DNA from: Haliotis asinina
Lineage: Eukaryota > Mollusca > Gastropoda > Lepetellida > Haliotidae
Length of the DNA stretch: 64,000 nt
Assembly: GCF_037392515.1 (NCBI RefSeq)
Contig: NC_090280.1
Location: 16,990,001 to 17,054,000 of the forward strand
Reading direction: 5' to 3'
Of this stretch, positions 42,918 through 54,940 are shown one piece after another (position 1 is the stretch's first letter; each line of letters opens with the position of its first letter). The notes below the pieces were generated by a model. It did not search any database and was not told the DNA's origin. It worked only from the letters and a program-made list of their open reading frames with translations. Position numbers and translations under genes: made by a program.

Positions 42918-45900
42918 ATGATGAGGCAGCTTATTCTCACAATCGTTGTAACTTTCATGACTGAAGACACAATTGTTCATGGTAAGTTTATTCTTTTCAA
43001 AACTGCCTACATTTAGGTCAAATTTGTAATTTATGTCAAGATGGCGTCTACGTTTATATAATCTGACACCGCCGGGTGACTAAACCTAGGTTGGTGTACT
43101 TTCTATAACTCAAATGTGCCAGAATTTAGGGATTTAAGATTCAAGGTTTTATTCAAAAGGTTTCTCCCACAGGCTCTTGATATTTACGACTGTACTTTTT
43201 ACGACTGTGTTTATGTTTTCGTCTTAAAACTGTCAGCATTCAGTTTTGAGAAAGCTGTCAGCCGGATCCAGATCCTCACACTGGAGAGAGGTTTCTTACT
43301 TCGTCAGCAAAATGCCAATGTTTCATACTCTTCAAGACTGGAAACACGCTGGTTTTCCCTGGAACACGTTACGGGGATCAGTCTTCATTTAGAAGAGGGC
43401 ACACACTGCCCAGTCCGATATTCCAGTTCTCATCCATTATACTGGGTGGACGATCGTGGAGGGGAGACACAGTAAATGGTGGATAGCTCACCTGCATGGT
43501 AGTGATTAGACAGCAGTGGATGGACAGTAGGGCCTCTGTGTTATGACGGTGATGTGATATTTTCACTATAGTGATGAAACCGGATTGTGTTTCCATATGC
43601 TTTTAGTTGTTATCTTCCATTTCATGTTTGGGACGTAAGAGTAGATCAGTATCTCATTGCCTAAAAACAATCGGCTGATCGGAGAATATAATTGTCACTC
43701 ACAGGAGGTAACATGAGTACTTGAATAACCGACATTATATACATGTACTCAATTTGATAACTGGGCTCTGTACGTTCATGAACCTGTGGCGAGTACAGGT
43801 GTTAGTGGTCACTGCTCATGTGGACAGTTAGAGAAAGATGTGTTACCAAGATGCAAAGGCAATGGCACAAATTGTGGCAGACTGACACTGTCAATCTGGG
43901 TATGGAACGAATCGAACCTCAGACACTTCACAAATGTTGCTAAAATACCGACTTTCAAATTAGATCTAAATGATCAATAAATGATCTAATAAAGGATCTA
44001 AATGATCAATAAATGATCTAATAAAGGATCTAAATGATCAATAAAAACTGGACTGTATAGAGTATGCTGTCATAGTAGCAGACATATGCTATACATATAC
44101 CTCAAAATATTAACAAAATATTTATCAAACATTAACTGTTGAATTCTCTCCTTGCCTCAGGTCTTTCAACAGTTACTCCAGAGAGCGGTGAACCCTTCCA
44201 TCATGCACTCCAAAGACTTCAGTGGGAAAGAGTTGCTATTTTGCTTCATGGAAAGAACGGTAATTGCGTAACCTTGGTTCCGGGGTTCCTCTTCACTGTT
44301 TATCTGGACACACTAAAGTACTTGCCTAATGCAGTCCGAGAACATTTCCATTCAAAAAGGTATTATTTGTCTGTTTCCAGATACGCCAACGACAGAAAAT
44401 CCATATAATCCATATAACTCAAAGCGAGCACAGTGTCATTAAGAAAACAATAAAATAATTATAACATGAGTCACACTATCAACAAATGTACCAGCAACAG
44501 TGATATACAGTGTACGTTTTGGTTATTTGCAGAAGACTGTCCAGTACCTGCTCTTGTGCAGTCATTCACCAACAGTCCCCAGATTCTTGTGTTTGACCTG
44601 AGTGTCGTGGACACAAATAAAACTTTACAGACAATCCACGAGGCTCTCTTCCCTGACATACACGTGGTTGCTTCTATGAGTCAAGGCCATATGACCGAGC
44701 TGATGAAGACGGTTAGTATTTACCTTTCTGTTGAAGAACAAAACTTATCATTTCAGTCTTGCCTCGCGTACCATAGATGCTTCCTGCATCAAACAAGAGG
44801 TGCCGGTCGGTGACGTTGGAACAAAATTGCACGTCACTCGTGGATCTCTCCCATCATGTTGAAAAGAGAGATGATATGAGATTATTTTTCAATGGACACC
44901 AAAATCTCAGGCCACTTCATTTTGGAACAATCTCCAGCATACCTACGGCTCGGAGATGCTGATTTTTAGAAAGCCTTGTTATGACATGTGCGCATTTTAG
45001 TTTGACATTGGCGTATTTTCCACCAAATTCAGAGGCCGGAGAATAATCGACCGTTCTCCAGTCAGGTGTCAAAAAGCATGCCAAAGTGATTAAATTCATT
45101 GTGCGCAAAGTTCATATGTTGTTACATGGCATCAAATTTCAAAATGCTTTGCTATATGCTTATTATGGGTTATTTCTACAACTAGTTTTAAATTTTAGTT
45201 TGTGCATTTTTTTTGTTGTGAACAATTGCATTTATATGCACTTCATTCATGCAAACCCACATTGCCATGTATCATATCATTGAAAACAAAACACCTGACT
45301 CTATCTTGCAGGTTGATTCTTTTGATGCAAAGACAAAGGGAATGACAGATTTCCGACATCATTCAAAGTGGCTGCTTCTCCATCAAGGAACAAATGTCCC
45401 GGAACTGCAGGCCCTGTACTTGGAAAATGTGGTTCTACTTTGTCATCATAAGGTGTGTATCTAAACAGGAAGTTGTGATTAGGTCTGAGATGATTTTCAG
45501 TAGATGGTTCTGTTTCCCTTGGGTGACAGTGTATGTCCTCTCGCTTTAGCAACGATATAAATTAGTTGCCATTGTGACAACACTGAAATATGTGTACAAC
45601 AATTACAACATATATGTGTCATCCTGCTGTATGAATAGTACAACGTCACAGCTCGGGGATGTCATATATCCAGCTGATAACGATGAAACGTTTTGGTGGG
45701 GATGGCTGATAATCAGTTTACAAACATAACCTTCCATTTACAGTCATGATTCTCTTATATAATGGGCACATAAAGAAACTGTGCATACAAAATCTAAATT
45801 ATCAAATCTGTGTAGACACATAAGGATTTAAACTCAGAGATAAGTGACATGTATCCAACATGCCTGCACGTGTCACGTTCCGTGACGTCAGTGGTTTCGT

Positions 45901-48900
45901 CCTTGAGACGTGCCATACGTTATTGCGCGTGCACTCCGGGACAGAGAAACAGAGTAAATGAATGCCAGACAATACTGTCACTTTGGAAAGCTCAACCCCT
46001 GCCCTTGCGACCGTTCAAAAACTTAAACATAAACATGACATCCCACAAGCCTTTTTTGCACGTTTGATAGGCTCTATGAGTCGTCGATGCACTGCTGTTT
46101 CCAGTGCCGATGGTGGAAAACGTCATTGGGCTTCTAACGTGGTCTTTAGACCTGTGTGTAGATAATGGACTCATGACGTCACTGCAATTGACTTTTTACT
46201 TGAAATTCTCCCGATCTGTTATGGTCTCATGATCCCTCCATTAAAGTTTATATGTACCTGTGACATTGTTACCTTGCTTATCAACTGGGATGATATTTTG
46301 ACAATGCACAGTTTATTTATGTGGCTAGTATGTGTTGCCCATAATGGGTAGGTGTTGTACCGGTAGGATTTCATTGAATTGTCAGTACAGCTGCGGGTTT
46401 GTGGGATAGACTTTGCCTTGAAGGAAACACTTGACAATTCAGTTTTTCGGAAACTCGTGCAAAATCATGTCTTGCCACTTGTTTTGTATAAATCGTATGA
46501 CACACGTACTCATGTAATAACCTCAACGTATTGTTATAATTGCATGTGTTTTCCGTAGTAGCTTATATGGGGTAAATGTTGGGTGTAGCATACACAGCAC
46601 AAAGCTATCTGTGATCACAGATGACGTGACATGTTCATTCAAACATTGAAAAGAAGTGTTCGATATCTCACTGAGTGGCAAAGAATCTAACGACTGCGTA
46701 TGCAGTCAGCCTCGACTGCTCAAGGATCACGGGTCATTCTGGATAAAAACAGTTATAATTATATCACAGAAATGTCCCACAATAGGATAAACTGTCGTGA
46801 TCTGAGCCTCTGGTAATGATCTAAGTGACTGCCAACATGTCATGTGTGACAGCCACCTTTAATACTCAACAGACTACGTTTGCCGTAAGAAGCGACTAAC
46901 GTGATCGGGTGGTCAGACTCGCTGACTTGGTTGACATATGTCACGGGTTCCCAACTCGCTAACTCTCTCATTTAAAATTGAAACATAACTATCAAACGAA
47001 TAACACCTAAAACATCACTTGGCCACATTCCACTATTTCGTTTCCTAGTGTTGGATACAGAACGCTTTCACCTTAAGACGTCATTCTACTGAAACTGAGC
47101 TGGTACCAGTAGCGGATTGTACTTCAAGAGCCACCATGAAATGCTATTTTCCTAATGTTGCCTATGGTTACAACAAGCGACATCTGCTGGTGACCGTTCT
47201 TGATGTGGTAACAGTGTTTATTAATGACCAAATTAAATTTTATGTTTTATTCTACAGAGACGCATTGACGAACAGGCATTACTTCTAATGACTCACTTTT
47301 GACACTGTTCACCATGTATCAGAATAAGCTTTTAATTAGAGAAAATGTTTTCTATTTTGATGTTCCTTCAGACGGAATGTTGTTACTGAGAAACTCGTGT
47401 GAATGAGTCTTTGTTTACTTCAAACTTAATGTACTGTTTCGGTTACAGTCAACGATGTACATTGTGAAGTCAGTCAACAATGGAACGACACGGTATACAG
47501 GATATGCCATAGATATCTTGGACACTATCGCCGATCTTCTGAATTTCACGTGAGGATCTGTCGGGTCTATATCATTTTGTTAATAGTTTTAATTCATAGT
47601 GCACCCTCTTGGAACAAGGGTGTGTCTATTTCGCTTGTCCCAATTTAGTGTAGTCCCCGCATAACACAGTTCTGTTGACAGTTACAGTATCACTGAACCA
47701 AAGGATCAGTCGTGGGGACTTCCTGTCAACAACACCTATGATGGAATTGTGGGGCAGCTAAACAGAACGGTAATTTGGACATTGACCATAAATACCTCGC
47801 GGACTGCTGTTTTCTAGTTTTCTGAGGACAGACTAAACAAATAAGGGGCCTCTTTGTAAGAGTGAGTTGAAAGAGGAAGAAGAAAGTTTCGACACTTGCA
47901 AAGATAGATGCCTAATTATGTGCCATAATGGTCAGATAAATTATGAACCTGTCAGTAACAAGCCATAGTATATTCATCAGGTGACACAACAACTTACCCG
48001 TTCTGGGTTGTACTACCCATCGTACTCCTGAGGATGAGTGAATGGGTTTAGTTTAACGCCGCACTCAGCAATATTCCAACTATGTGCTGAGGAAAAACAT
48101 GTGTTAGAAAGAAAAAGATCTATATATTACAATGCTTAATTGTGTTTGTACTTTTGCAGGAAGTGGACCTTGCTGCTTGTGACCTGACAGTAAATGAAGG
48201 CCGTTCTATGTTCATAGACTATATATATCCTCCAATCAGCACTGAGTACATTGACGTTTTATATAAAAGGCATGACAAACAAGGAAGTATCTCTCTTTAT
48301 CTTTTGGCGCTCCCACTCAGACCCAACGTGTACCTCGTTCTGGTTCTGATTGCTGGACTTTGCCCACTGCTCTTTGCTCTGTTCGAAAGTGTGGATATCT
48401 TCTTGAACAAAACGCCTGCTGAGTCTGAAGATGTGGGTGTTTGTTTCTTAATGAAAGTAAAACAGAATCTGTTTCATTCCTGCTGGGAAGTCACTGGATC
48501 ATTGTTTAAGCAGGGTATGTATTAACTTAAATGTATGATAAATGGCAGGCCAAAGACTCTCTCGATCAAGTAACCGGGACCTTTACGTCTATCTAAAAGA
48601 GGTAACTGATATTTTCCAATACATTGTATTTTCGTAACTACTTAAGCCTCTCATACATAAACATTTTGAAAGAATGAAGTAGAGTGATCAGTTTTTACTT
48701 ATATTTCAGGCTTTAGTAAATATCCCAGTAACCTACCAGGGAAGGTGCTGATGACGTCGTTGTGGATGTTGCTGGTGGTGATAACTACAGTCTACTGCGC
48801 CAACCTCGTCGCTGCTCTGTCCGCACAGAAGGATGTTAAACCGTTCACTGACCTAGAGGGGCTACTGGACAGTGATTATTCTGTTGGTATTCAACAATAT

Positions 48901-48924
48901 GGTATCGAACATCATATACTGAAG
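42918..48924 (+). CDS. Locus 4: ionotropic receptor (iGluR/IR-like), exons 1-9 intact, C-terminus not found
   Basis: Exons 42,918-42,981; 44,161-44,259; 44,533-44,711; 45,312-45,452; 47,049-47,207; 47,449-47,549; 47,682-47,769; 48,160-48,514; 48,710-48,924 join in frame to 467 codons with no stop. Introns are GT-AG with the phases of locus 2. An in-frame ATG 24 bases earlier (42,894) is possible, but the ATG-ATG pair is the one shared with locus 2. The protein has a signal peptide, ATD-like domain (LQWERVAILLHGKNG), S1 with YDGIVGQL and the ligand-contact Arg in NEGR, TM1, pore loop and M3 (VYCANLVAALSA). It stops in early S2 after HHILK. Exons 10-11 (rest of S2 and M4) are not seen in the remaining 15 kb, which is filled with repeats. 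Either intron 9 runs past the window or the end is lost. Confidence 0.85.
43218..43480 (+). other. Block in intron 1 of locus 4 shared with locus 2
   Basis: The partner of minus-strand 27,050-26,720 in locus 2. An open frame of 119 codons (43,116-43,475) covers it, but the partner has stops in that frame, so coding is doubtful. Confidence 0.5.
43963..44046 (+). repeat. Short tandem repeat, 32-bp unit, about 2.6 copies
   Basis: Units at 43,963-43,994 and 43,995-44,026 are identical (GATCTAAATGATCAATAAAT...), followed by a partial third to 44,046. In intron 1 of locus 4, about 115 bases before exon 2. Confidence 0.9.
44820..45300. other. Intron 3 of locus 4, nothing recognised
   Basis: No repeat or coding signal beyond chance open frames. 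Confidence 0.4.
45453..47048. other. Intron 4 of locus 4
   Basis: Mostly unrecognised sequence. The region 45,860-46,170 is richer in GC and CpG than its surroundings (CGTGACGTCAGTGG, TTGCGCGTGCAC) and has overlapping open frames on both strands, but I see no protein family in them. A SINE-like piece lies at 46,860-46,975. Confidence 0.4.
46860..46975 (-). repeat. Abalone-type SINE-like repeat, partial
   Basis: TTTGCCGTAAGAAGCGACTA...GATCGGGTGGTCAGACTCGC...TTGGTTGACATATGTCACGG is the reverse complement of the middle of the copy at 40,333-40,560. Confidence 0.65.
48030..48088 (+). repeat. Abalone-type SINE-like repeat, end fragment
   Basis: GTGAATGGGTTTAGTTTAAC and GCCGCACTCAGCAATATTCC, the first 55 or so bases of the family only. 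In intron 7 of locus 4, just before exon 8. Confidence 0.65.
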
Positions 48925-49282
48925 GTGTGTTGAATCTTCTAAATAGCGGGTTTAGTTCTGTATTTACACCGTGGTGTCTGAGCTGTTACAGACGTACGGC
49001 TCTTCTGATTAAAACCCCTCGCTCTTGACTGGGTTTGCAGTACTCTAAAAGTTTTGTCCCCTTAAGATGATTCAACCACAGAATATTCCTACTTAGCATC
49101 GTAGTTAATCGTAGACTATTTGTAGTTTTTAGATAAATGACTGCTATTAAATACCTACAGTCGCTAGTAGCTGACCTCCCCATGAGAATGTATGTAAATG
49201 TCATTTCAGTCAAAGGTTTTTCCTACAACGTGTTTTTAAATCGTGCAGTATGTTCTATTTTAATGTATGGCTGAGTTTCACT

Positions 49283-49700
49283 ACAGTTGCCAGTGGTTGA
49301 AGGGATGGTATAAATCAAGCAGGGGAAGTATGCAGATATGTAAAGTCGTGACGGCCGTCTCTAGTAGCATGATAGCTTAACTTGCTCGTATCTTTAATTA
49401 TTAGTGTAAGATTTTAATGTTCTTTGATCAACTTTTAACAAATTTGTGATCATCAGCTCATTTTACTGTTCTTCGTTGCCTGGCTTTTAAGTTATAACTA
49501 ATAACTCAAATTATATTTATGACCTAAAATCACATCACGTTAATGTACTTTTCCTCCTCGTACTATCGATATTCCTATTTTGACATTCGGTTTAAATTGC
49601 ATTTCATGTCATCGTTTTATTGTACATTTAGCTCCTACCATTCATACCTTACAACGGAAACAGTAAAAGGTACTTTTACGGTTCCAGCATGACATGATGA
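49283..49700 (+). repeat. Diverged LINE 3'-tail fragment
   Basis: TTGCCAGTGGTTGAAGGGAT...TAAATCAAGCAGG...AAGATTTTAATG...TTTACTGTTCTTCGTTG follows the order of the tails at 23.8 and 27.2 kb with many changes. It ends near a TTCCAGCATGACATGATGAC block like those at 38.3 and 38.5 kb. Confidence 0.45.
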
Positions 49701-49704
49701 CATA

Positions 49705-50186
49705 AAGATGTCATGTAATGAAAAGCTCTTAATGAATCTTGAAACACGCTCGGCCATCTTCGGTGATTCCTCGGCTCAGTTCCGTGATTTGTCGGTCGCG
49801 TCCTGAAACTCACACATCAAAACATGGCGTCACTGGAAGGAGCATCCGTCCCGGTGAGTACTGTTTTCAGTTTTTGCTGTTTTCATTTTCATAATTATCC
49901 ATCTTTGACCACCCGTGTTGAGTGCGTTTAGGTATGAGGTGTTACGCGACCAACAAATTGCGGAACTGAGCCGAGGAATCACTGAAGATGGCCGAGCGTG
50001 TTTCAAGTATTACCGACATTGTTTCCGATAGGGGAGCTGTGTTTATGTTATTACCGCTTAACTACCGATATCGCTGCAATTGTTTCGCGAGTGGGCTATG
50101 TTTGTTTACATTTCAAATTTGCCGTAATTCCTTCAGTTACTGGGGCGGGGGGACTGATTAAGAGCTTTTCATGACATGACATTTAA
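49705..50186. mobile_element. Inverted-repeat element with a possible mini-exon
   Basis: The outer arms 49,711-49,733 and 50,157-50,179 match as inverted repeats at 22 of 23 bases. The inner arms 49,738-49,784 and 49,961-50,007 match at 46 of 47, and pairing goes on with a few mismatches to 49,801 and 49,944. The 142-base loop holds ATGGCGTCACTGGAAGGAGC, ten codons (MASLEGASVP) and then GTGAGT, which looks like a first coding exon with a donor site. I do not recognise the family. It could be a MITE or fold-back element that carries a promoter and first exon. Confidence 0.65.
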
Positions 50187-50445
50187 GGATTGTTAACAGT
50201 CCCATAATTTGTATCTATAAATCAATATAGAAGCATGTTCCATGGTACTGTATCTGCTACAATTGTAACTTTTACACATGGTTCTCATTTGAAAGAGGCA
50301 GATATCATAATGTACCACGAGACCAAAGATGCTGTGTTATTACCGCTAAACTACCGATATCGCTGCAACTGTTTCGCGAGTGGGCTGCGTTTGTTTACAT
50401 TTGAGATGCGATTCCTTCAAATTTGCCGTAATTCCTTCCATTACT
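50047..50445 (+). repeat. Pair of direct repeats of about 95-110 bp
   Basis: 50,047-50,140 and 50,336-50,445 share TTATTACCGC, ACTACCGATATCGCTGCAA, GTTTCGCGAGTGGGCT, GTTTGTTTACATTT and AAATTTGCCGTAATTCCTTC. The second has a 14-base insertion (GAGATGCGATTCCT-like). The first is inside the inverted-repeat element, the second outside it, so they may mark two overlapping copies of one repeat. Confidence 0.75.
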
Positions 50446-50959
50446 TAGGGGAACCTGTTAATCATGATACAAATTCAAACATATATAGTCCTGTAGAAAC
50501 TATGAGAATGTTCAGTCTGTTTACTAAACTGCCAAATTTCAGTAACAATATTGAAATATCTTAGCACGAAATCTCTCAGCATGGAATATGCAAAACAACA
50601 CTTGTATGCTGGAATATATTATGGAGTCTCCACGAGCTCACAGATTATTATGGATGCTCACAGAATGATCGTTTCATTTCATTCATATAGTAGTTATGTA
50701 GGTGCTGTTATCCGGTAAAACGGTATGGGGATTTCTGTGTTAAAATTTTCGAAAAAAAAGAGTTCCCCCAATTAGCGAGCTCTGCCGCGGCCGAACGAGC
50801 ACCGCCCACTAATTAAACACATCGCTGAGTTAGGCAAACACCAGTCCCGTGAAGCTACCGAGAAAAGTAAACAGATGTCCGACACCGAATCGTAGGTAAA
50901 CAAAACATGCTTTAATACATATATTCCCGAGAACCATAAAATATACGGACATACAAACA
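50446..50959. other. Spacer before the Polinton fossil
   Basis: No gene recognised. It includes a short GC-rich stretch near 50,775-50,810. Confidence 0.35.
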
Positions 50960-52910
50960 CCGAACTCAATACATATTTCGGAATGGATAGGACACAATAT
51001 CAGTGGGTTATTATTGCCAAGCCGCCGCAACGACATAGACAGCATTTCGACGACGAAGTCATGTTGGGATGTAGTCAACGTTGGTATCAATCAAAAGGAG
51101 AGTGTGTGCGCCATCTGAAGGAGAAAATACGATATAACCCATTCGATATAACGGACTCATGGGGAAGCCCGTGCGTATTTATATATTCTCGTACAGCGTA
51201 CACTCACCTAGTTCCTACATGGTCACGAACAAGAAATGAACTTACCAACAGAGGTGGACGAAGTAGATTCTGAGAGAATATCAAGCTATTTGGAATACTA
51301 TCTATCGCGGGCTTATGCCTTAGTGTTACGGAAAGTTACTGAAAAGTATGAAAGGGAGTCAGAGCGCCATTTCGACACACTTTTTCATATATCTATGAAA
51401 GCGGTTAATGAAGACGAGGTTATTCTGAAGTGGCGTTAGTACGTGGATGGTGATCCATATCTACGTATCATCTCTCCATTATATTTCCTGAAATATCTAT
51501 GTAAAGACTACCGAACTGTTTACCTCAAAACTGACCAGTGGATGAATCATATCAAACGAATCGTTAAACGTTCGCGCGGGGAAAAAATATTGTCATGAAA
51601 GTTGATTATCGACAGGAATACTACCTACCATCCAAGGAAACCCGGAGCAACTGCGGGTAAACAAAAATTTTATGCCGCTCTGAATCGTCGTAATCCTAAC
51701 GTCTCTTCTCACAGTGTACGGAGATGGATGAGAACACAGGACGCCTATAACCTACATTGTTTACCGAAGAGACGATTTTCAAGAAATAAAGATATCATAG
51801 GAGGAATGAACGTACAAGCAGACGGAGACTTGTGCGACGTATCTGGGCTAGCGAACGACAACAATGGAATTAAGTATATCCTCATCCTAGTCGACTGCTT
51901 TTCGAGGTACGTCTGGATAGGACCTTTCCTCGTGGATGGTTATGAGCCCCTCTCTCGAACCTGTTACGAATTTTTTGGGTGTTATTTTTACGGCCATTCG
52001 TGCGTCGTGCAGAACGAGAAAGCCAAACTCCGATTTAACTGAACTGAAGAGAGAACGCACTACCTCAGGGGGTTGGGATACCTTTAAACAATAGTGGGCT
52101 GATTTCCTTGCTTCCCTTAGCACGCATAAATGTTCGAAATAGTTTTAAAACAGTTCTTTTCTTGGGTGTTTGATTTAATCTACATCCTCCCGCCTCGCGA
52201 TACAGTTGATGATATGCTAGACATCTGAAAGCGCATAGCGAATCCACGTCACGGTCCCGGGTTGTGACAATGTATCTCTTGTTCTTTAACCACGCAGGCA
52301 GAGAATCTGTTTTCTTGCTGAGTATGTAATTAGTACGATACAGCCTGTATGCAACATTGGTGATGAATACGGGTTTCCACTTCATGTTTGGACGCTGTTG
52401 GAAGGCGAGTTCGTCTAGATTTTTCTTGTGAATTCTTTTCACTACGCGTTCCAGCGATGCACGATTGTGAATAAATGGAGCTCTGTCAAAAACGAAAGTG
52501 TTCTCGTATGGAATAACGTATCTGTATTCACCCGTTTCAATGTGACGTAAAATGAACCCAAATGATAAGTTCACTTTAAACGAATTTTCGCCAGTTCGCC
52601 ATCAGCGTCGTAATGGTCCCGACGTTAATAATTTACGATTTTCAAATCGTTGTCGTGAAACGATCGTCGGCATCAGAATGTCTTGCCACAGGATTCGCAC
52701 AAATACAAACAACTGTAACGTTTATTCTTGAGATGTGCGTTGAATTTGGTGGGAGTCCGGAATAGTTTATCGCACTTGGGTCACGCGTACGTAATAATAC
52801 CGGATGTTTTCCCCAGGGATTACCTTTCACGACCCCGGGGTGAACAGTCGTGTCCGAAGCCATTGTCACAATCAACCAGTCCACATGACTTGCACAAATA
52901 AACGTTGCTG
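50960..52910. mobile_element. Polinton (Maverick) fossil, partial
   Basis: A decayed fragment of a Polinton-type element. An integrase-like part (retroviral-type integrase fold of the Polinton class) lies on the plus strand at about 51,600-52,045. A part resembling the N-terminal region of the protein-primed family B DNA polymerase lies on the minus strand at about 52,065-52,890. Plus-strand frames at 50,983-51,440 are probably from the same element but are not recognised. Capsid, packaging ATPase and protease parts and the terminal repeats are not seen, so most of the element is gone. It is broken, with several breaks in what remains, and looks old. Confidence 0.65.
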
Positions 52911-52931
52911 GGAGTACGTTGATTATTATTA

Positions 52932-54464
52932 TGTTTTACAGATTAGAATTACAATGCAGCAGAGAGGGTTCGGGTGATCCTGGCACAGTCAGGCTGGTAA
53001 AGCTCATCATCAGCTCAGGGCCCTCGCCCCCTCTACACGCAGCCCAGACAGCGAATGGGACTTCTTCCAGGAAACACTACCTAGTCGAACCCACCAAGAA
53101 CTTTCCGGAGAATATGGAGGCTCCCCAACACTGCAGCCTTCTGCATTACCCAGATTGTCAGAAGGGCTGTGCTCCCGGAGAACCCGGGCACTCTCCTCAT
53201 CTGCGCTAAGAGATCAGGAGGTACCAAACCAAGGGCACCGAGAACAATGGGGAGCCTGACGACAGTGTACTTGGGATGCAATCGGGACATTTCAAAGGCG
53301 AGGTTCGCATATTTATCATGCTTTTCCTGAATCTTGCCAATCACATTGCTGTCAAAAGGGACAGAAAATTCTATGATATAATAAATAATTTCATTGGCTT
53401 TATCAAAAAGGACAAGATCAGGTTTGTTGGCTGGAATTCGTCTCAGGCTGTATATTGGCCTATTCCAGAGAAGTTTGAAAGCATCATTTTCCAGGACACC
53501 CTGGACATGTTCAGGGTCGTACCATGGATGGACCTCAGAGTCAAAGCCACAGGCATGGCGGAGACGATAATAAAAGCATTGAGCCATGCCATCATGTCTT
53601 TTAAGATATGCTGTTTGTGCCAAGGAAGGGCATCCACTGACAAGGTGTTGGACAGTCTCTGTAAATTTATTGCAAAGACGACATTTCATATTGATATTTT
53701 CTTTAAGAATCACATTCTGGCGATTGCGAGTGGGAAGTGACTGGTCCTTAGCAGCAAAAAGGAAGCCCTCAGTTTCACATTTGAGACCAGCCGACTTCAT
53801 CCAGGCGAAGGAGTCGGTTGGATTGCTGTTCTGTTCCACACACTCCATATACACACGATGCAATGGCTTCTCAGACAGCTTCTCCACAAAGGACCGACTC
53901 TGAGCAGACTTGGTGAAAGACGTCACCTGGTTTACTCCCATCACTGTACCGTCCAGCAGTACATCGCCATCAACAAAATCAACTTCAAATTTCAAATTGT
54001 GTCCAACAACCTTGGCACGCTTAAAGTAGCTGTGGAATTCCTTGCTTTCATCATGAATCTTGACGTGCATCACCAGAGAATCATCTGACAAATAAATATG
54101 TGCAAAAGTACACAATAAATTTCTGTCATGAAGAGCTTCCACATTAATCAAACCCCGACCTCCCGAATTGATTGGCATATATAAACGATTAAGAGAGGAA
54201 CGAGGGTGGTGTGCTCTGTTATCAGACATGATCCTTCTGGTCAGGCGGTCAAGACTCTGGATGTCTTGTTTTGTCCAATCAACTACTCCAAAGGAGTAGG
54301 AGAGGACTGGCACAGCAAAAGTATTGGTGGCTTTGACTTTGTTTCGAGCATTTAGCTCTGAACCAGATTTTCTTTAAACGAGATTTATACTCGGCCCGAA
54401 GTTTATCTTGAATCAGGGCATTCTGGAGCTTGTCTCGAACTTGCATTCCAAGATAGGTGTAGGC
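52932..54464 (-). mobile_element. RLE-type LINE (R4/Dong-like), copy A
   Basis: The leftmost and most diverged copy of the array. Minus strand; the 3' end is next to a short ATTATTATT tract at 52,922. The frame 53,081-54,313 (410 codons) covers the end of the RT domain, the CCHC knuckle and the restriction-like endonuclease. Compared with the other copies it lacks two bases near 54,362, which breaks the frame to the RT. It is 5'-truncated at 54,464, where a (TAT)n tract begins. Confidence 0.85.

Positions 54465-54515
<51 letters not shown>
54465..54515 (+). repeat. (TAT)n microsatellite, longest of the array
   Basis: About 50 bases of TAT, which is (TAA)n-type on the strand of the elements. 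It separates copies A and B. Confidence 0.95.
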
Positions 54516-54517
<2 letters not shown>

Positions 54518-54902
54518 TTTACAGATTATAATGAAAATGCAGCAGAGAGGGTTTGGGTGATCCTGGCACAGTCAGGCTGGTCAAGCTCATCATCAGCTCA
54601 GGGCCCTCGCCCCCTCTACACGCAGCCCAGACAGCGAATGGGACTTCTCCCAGGAAACACTGCCTAGTCGAACCCACCAAGAACTTTCCGGAGAATATGG
54701 AGGCTTCCCAACACTGCAGCCTTCTGCATTACCCAGATTGTCAGAAGGGCTGTGCTCCCGGTGGAGAACCCGGGCACTCTCCTGATCTGCGCCAAGAGAT
54801 CAGGAGGTACCAAACCAAGGGCACCGAGAACAATGGGGAGCCTGACGACAGTGTACTTGGGATGCAAGCGAGACATTTCAAAGGCGAGGACCGCATATTT
54901 AT
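54516..54902 (-). mobile_element. RLE-type LINE, short 3' piece B (unit 1)
   Basis: Only the last 385 or so bases of the element, 5'-truncated after the GCGAGGACCGCATATTTATA end. Flanked by TTA-type tracts on both sides. Recurs as B' and B'' with nearly the same sequence. Confidence 0.85.
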
Positions 54903-54940
54903 ATTTATTATTATTATTATTTATTATTATTATTATTATT

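Noticed and set aside
45860-46174. Overlapping open frames in a CpG-richer patch of intron 4 of locus 4
   Set aside because: No protein family seen in any frame and no partner in locus 2. Possibly a regulatory patch, but not supported.
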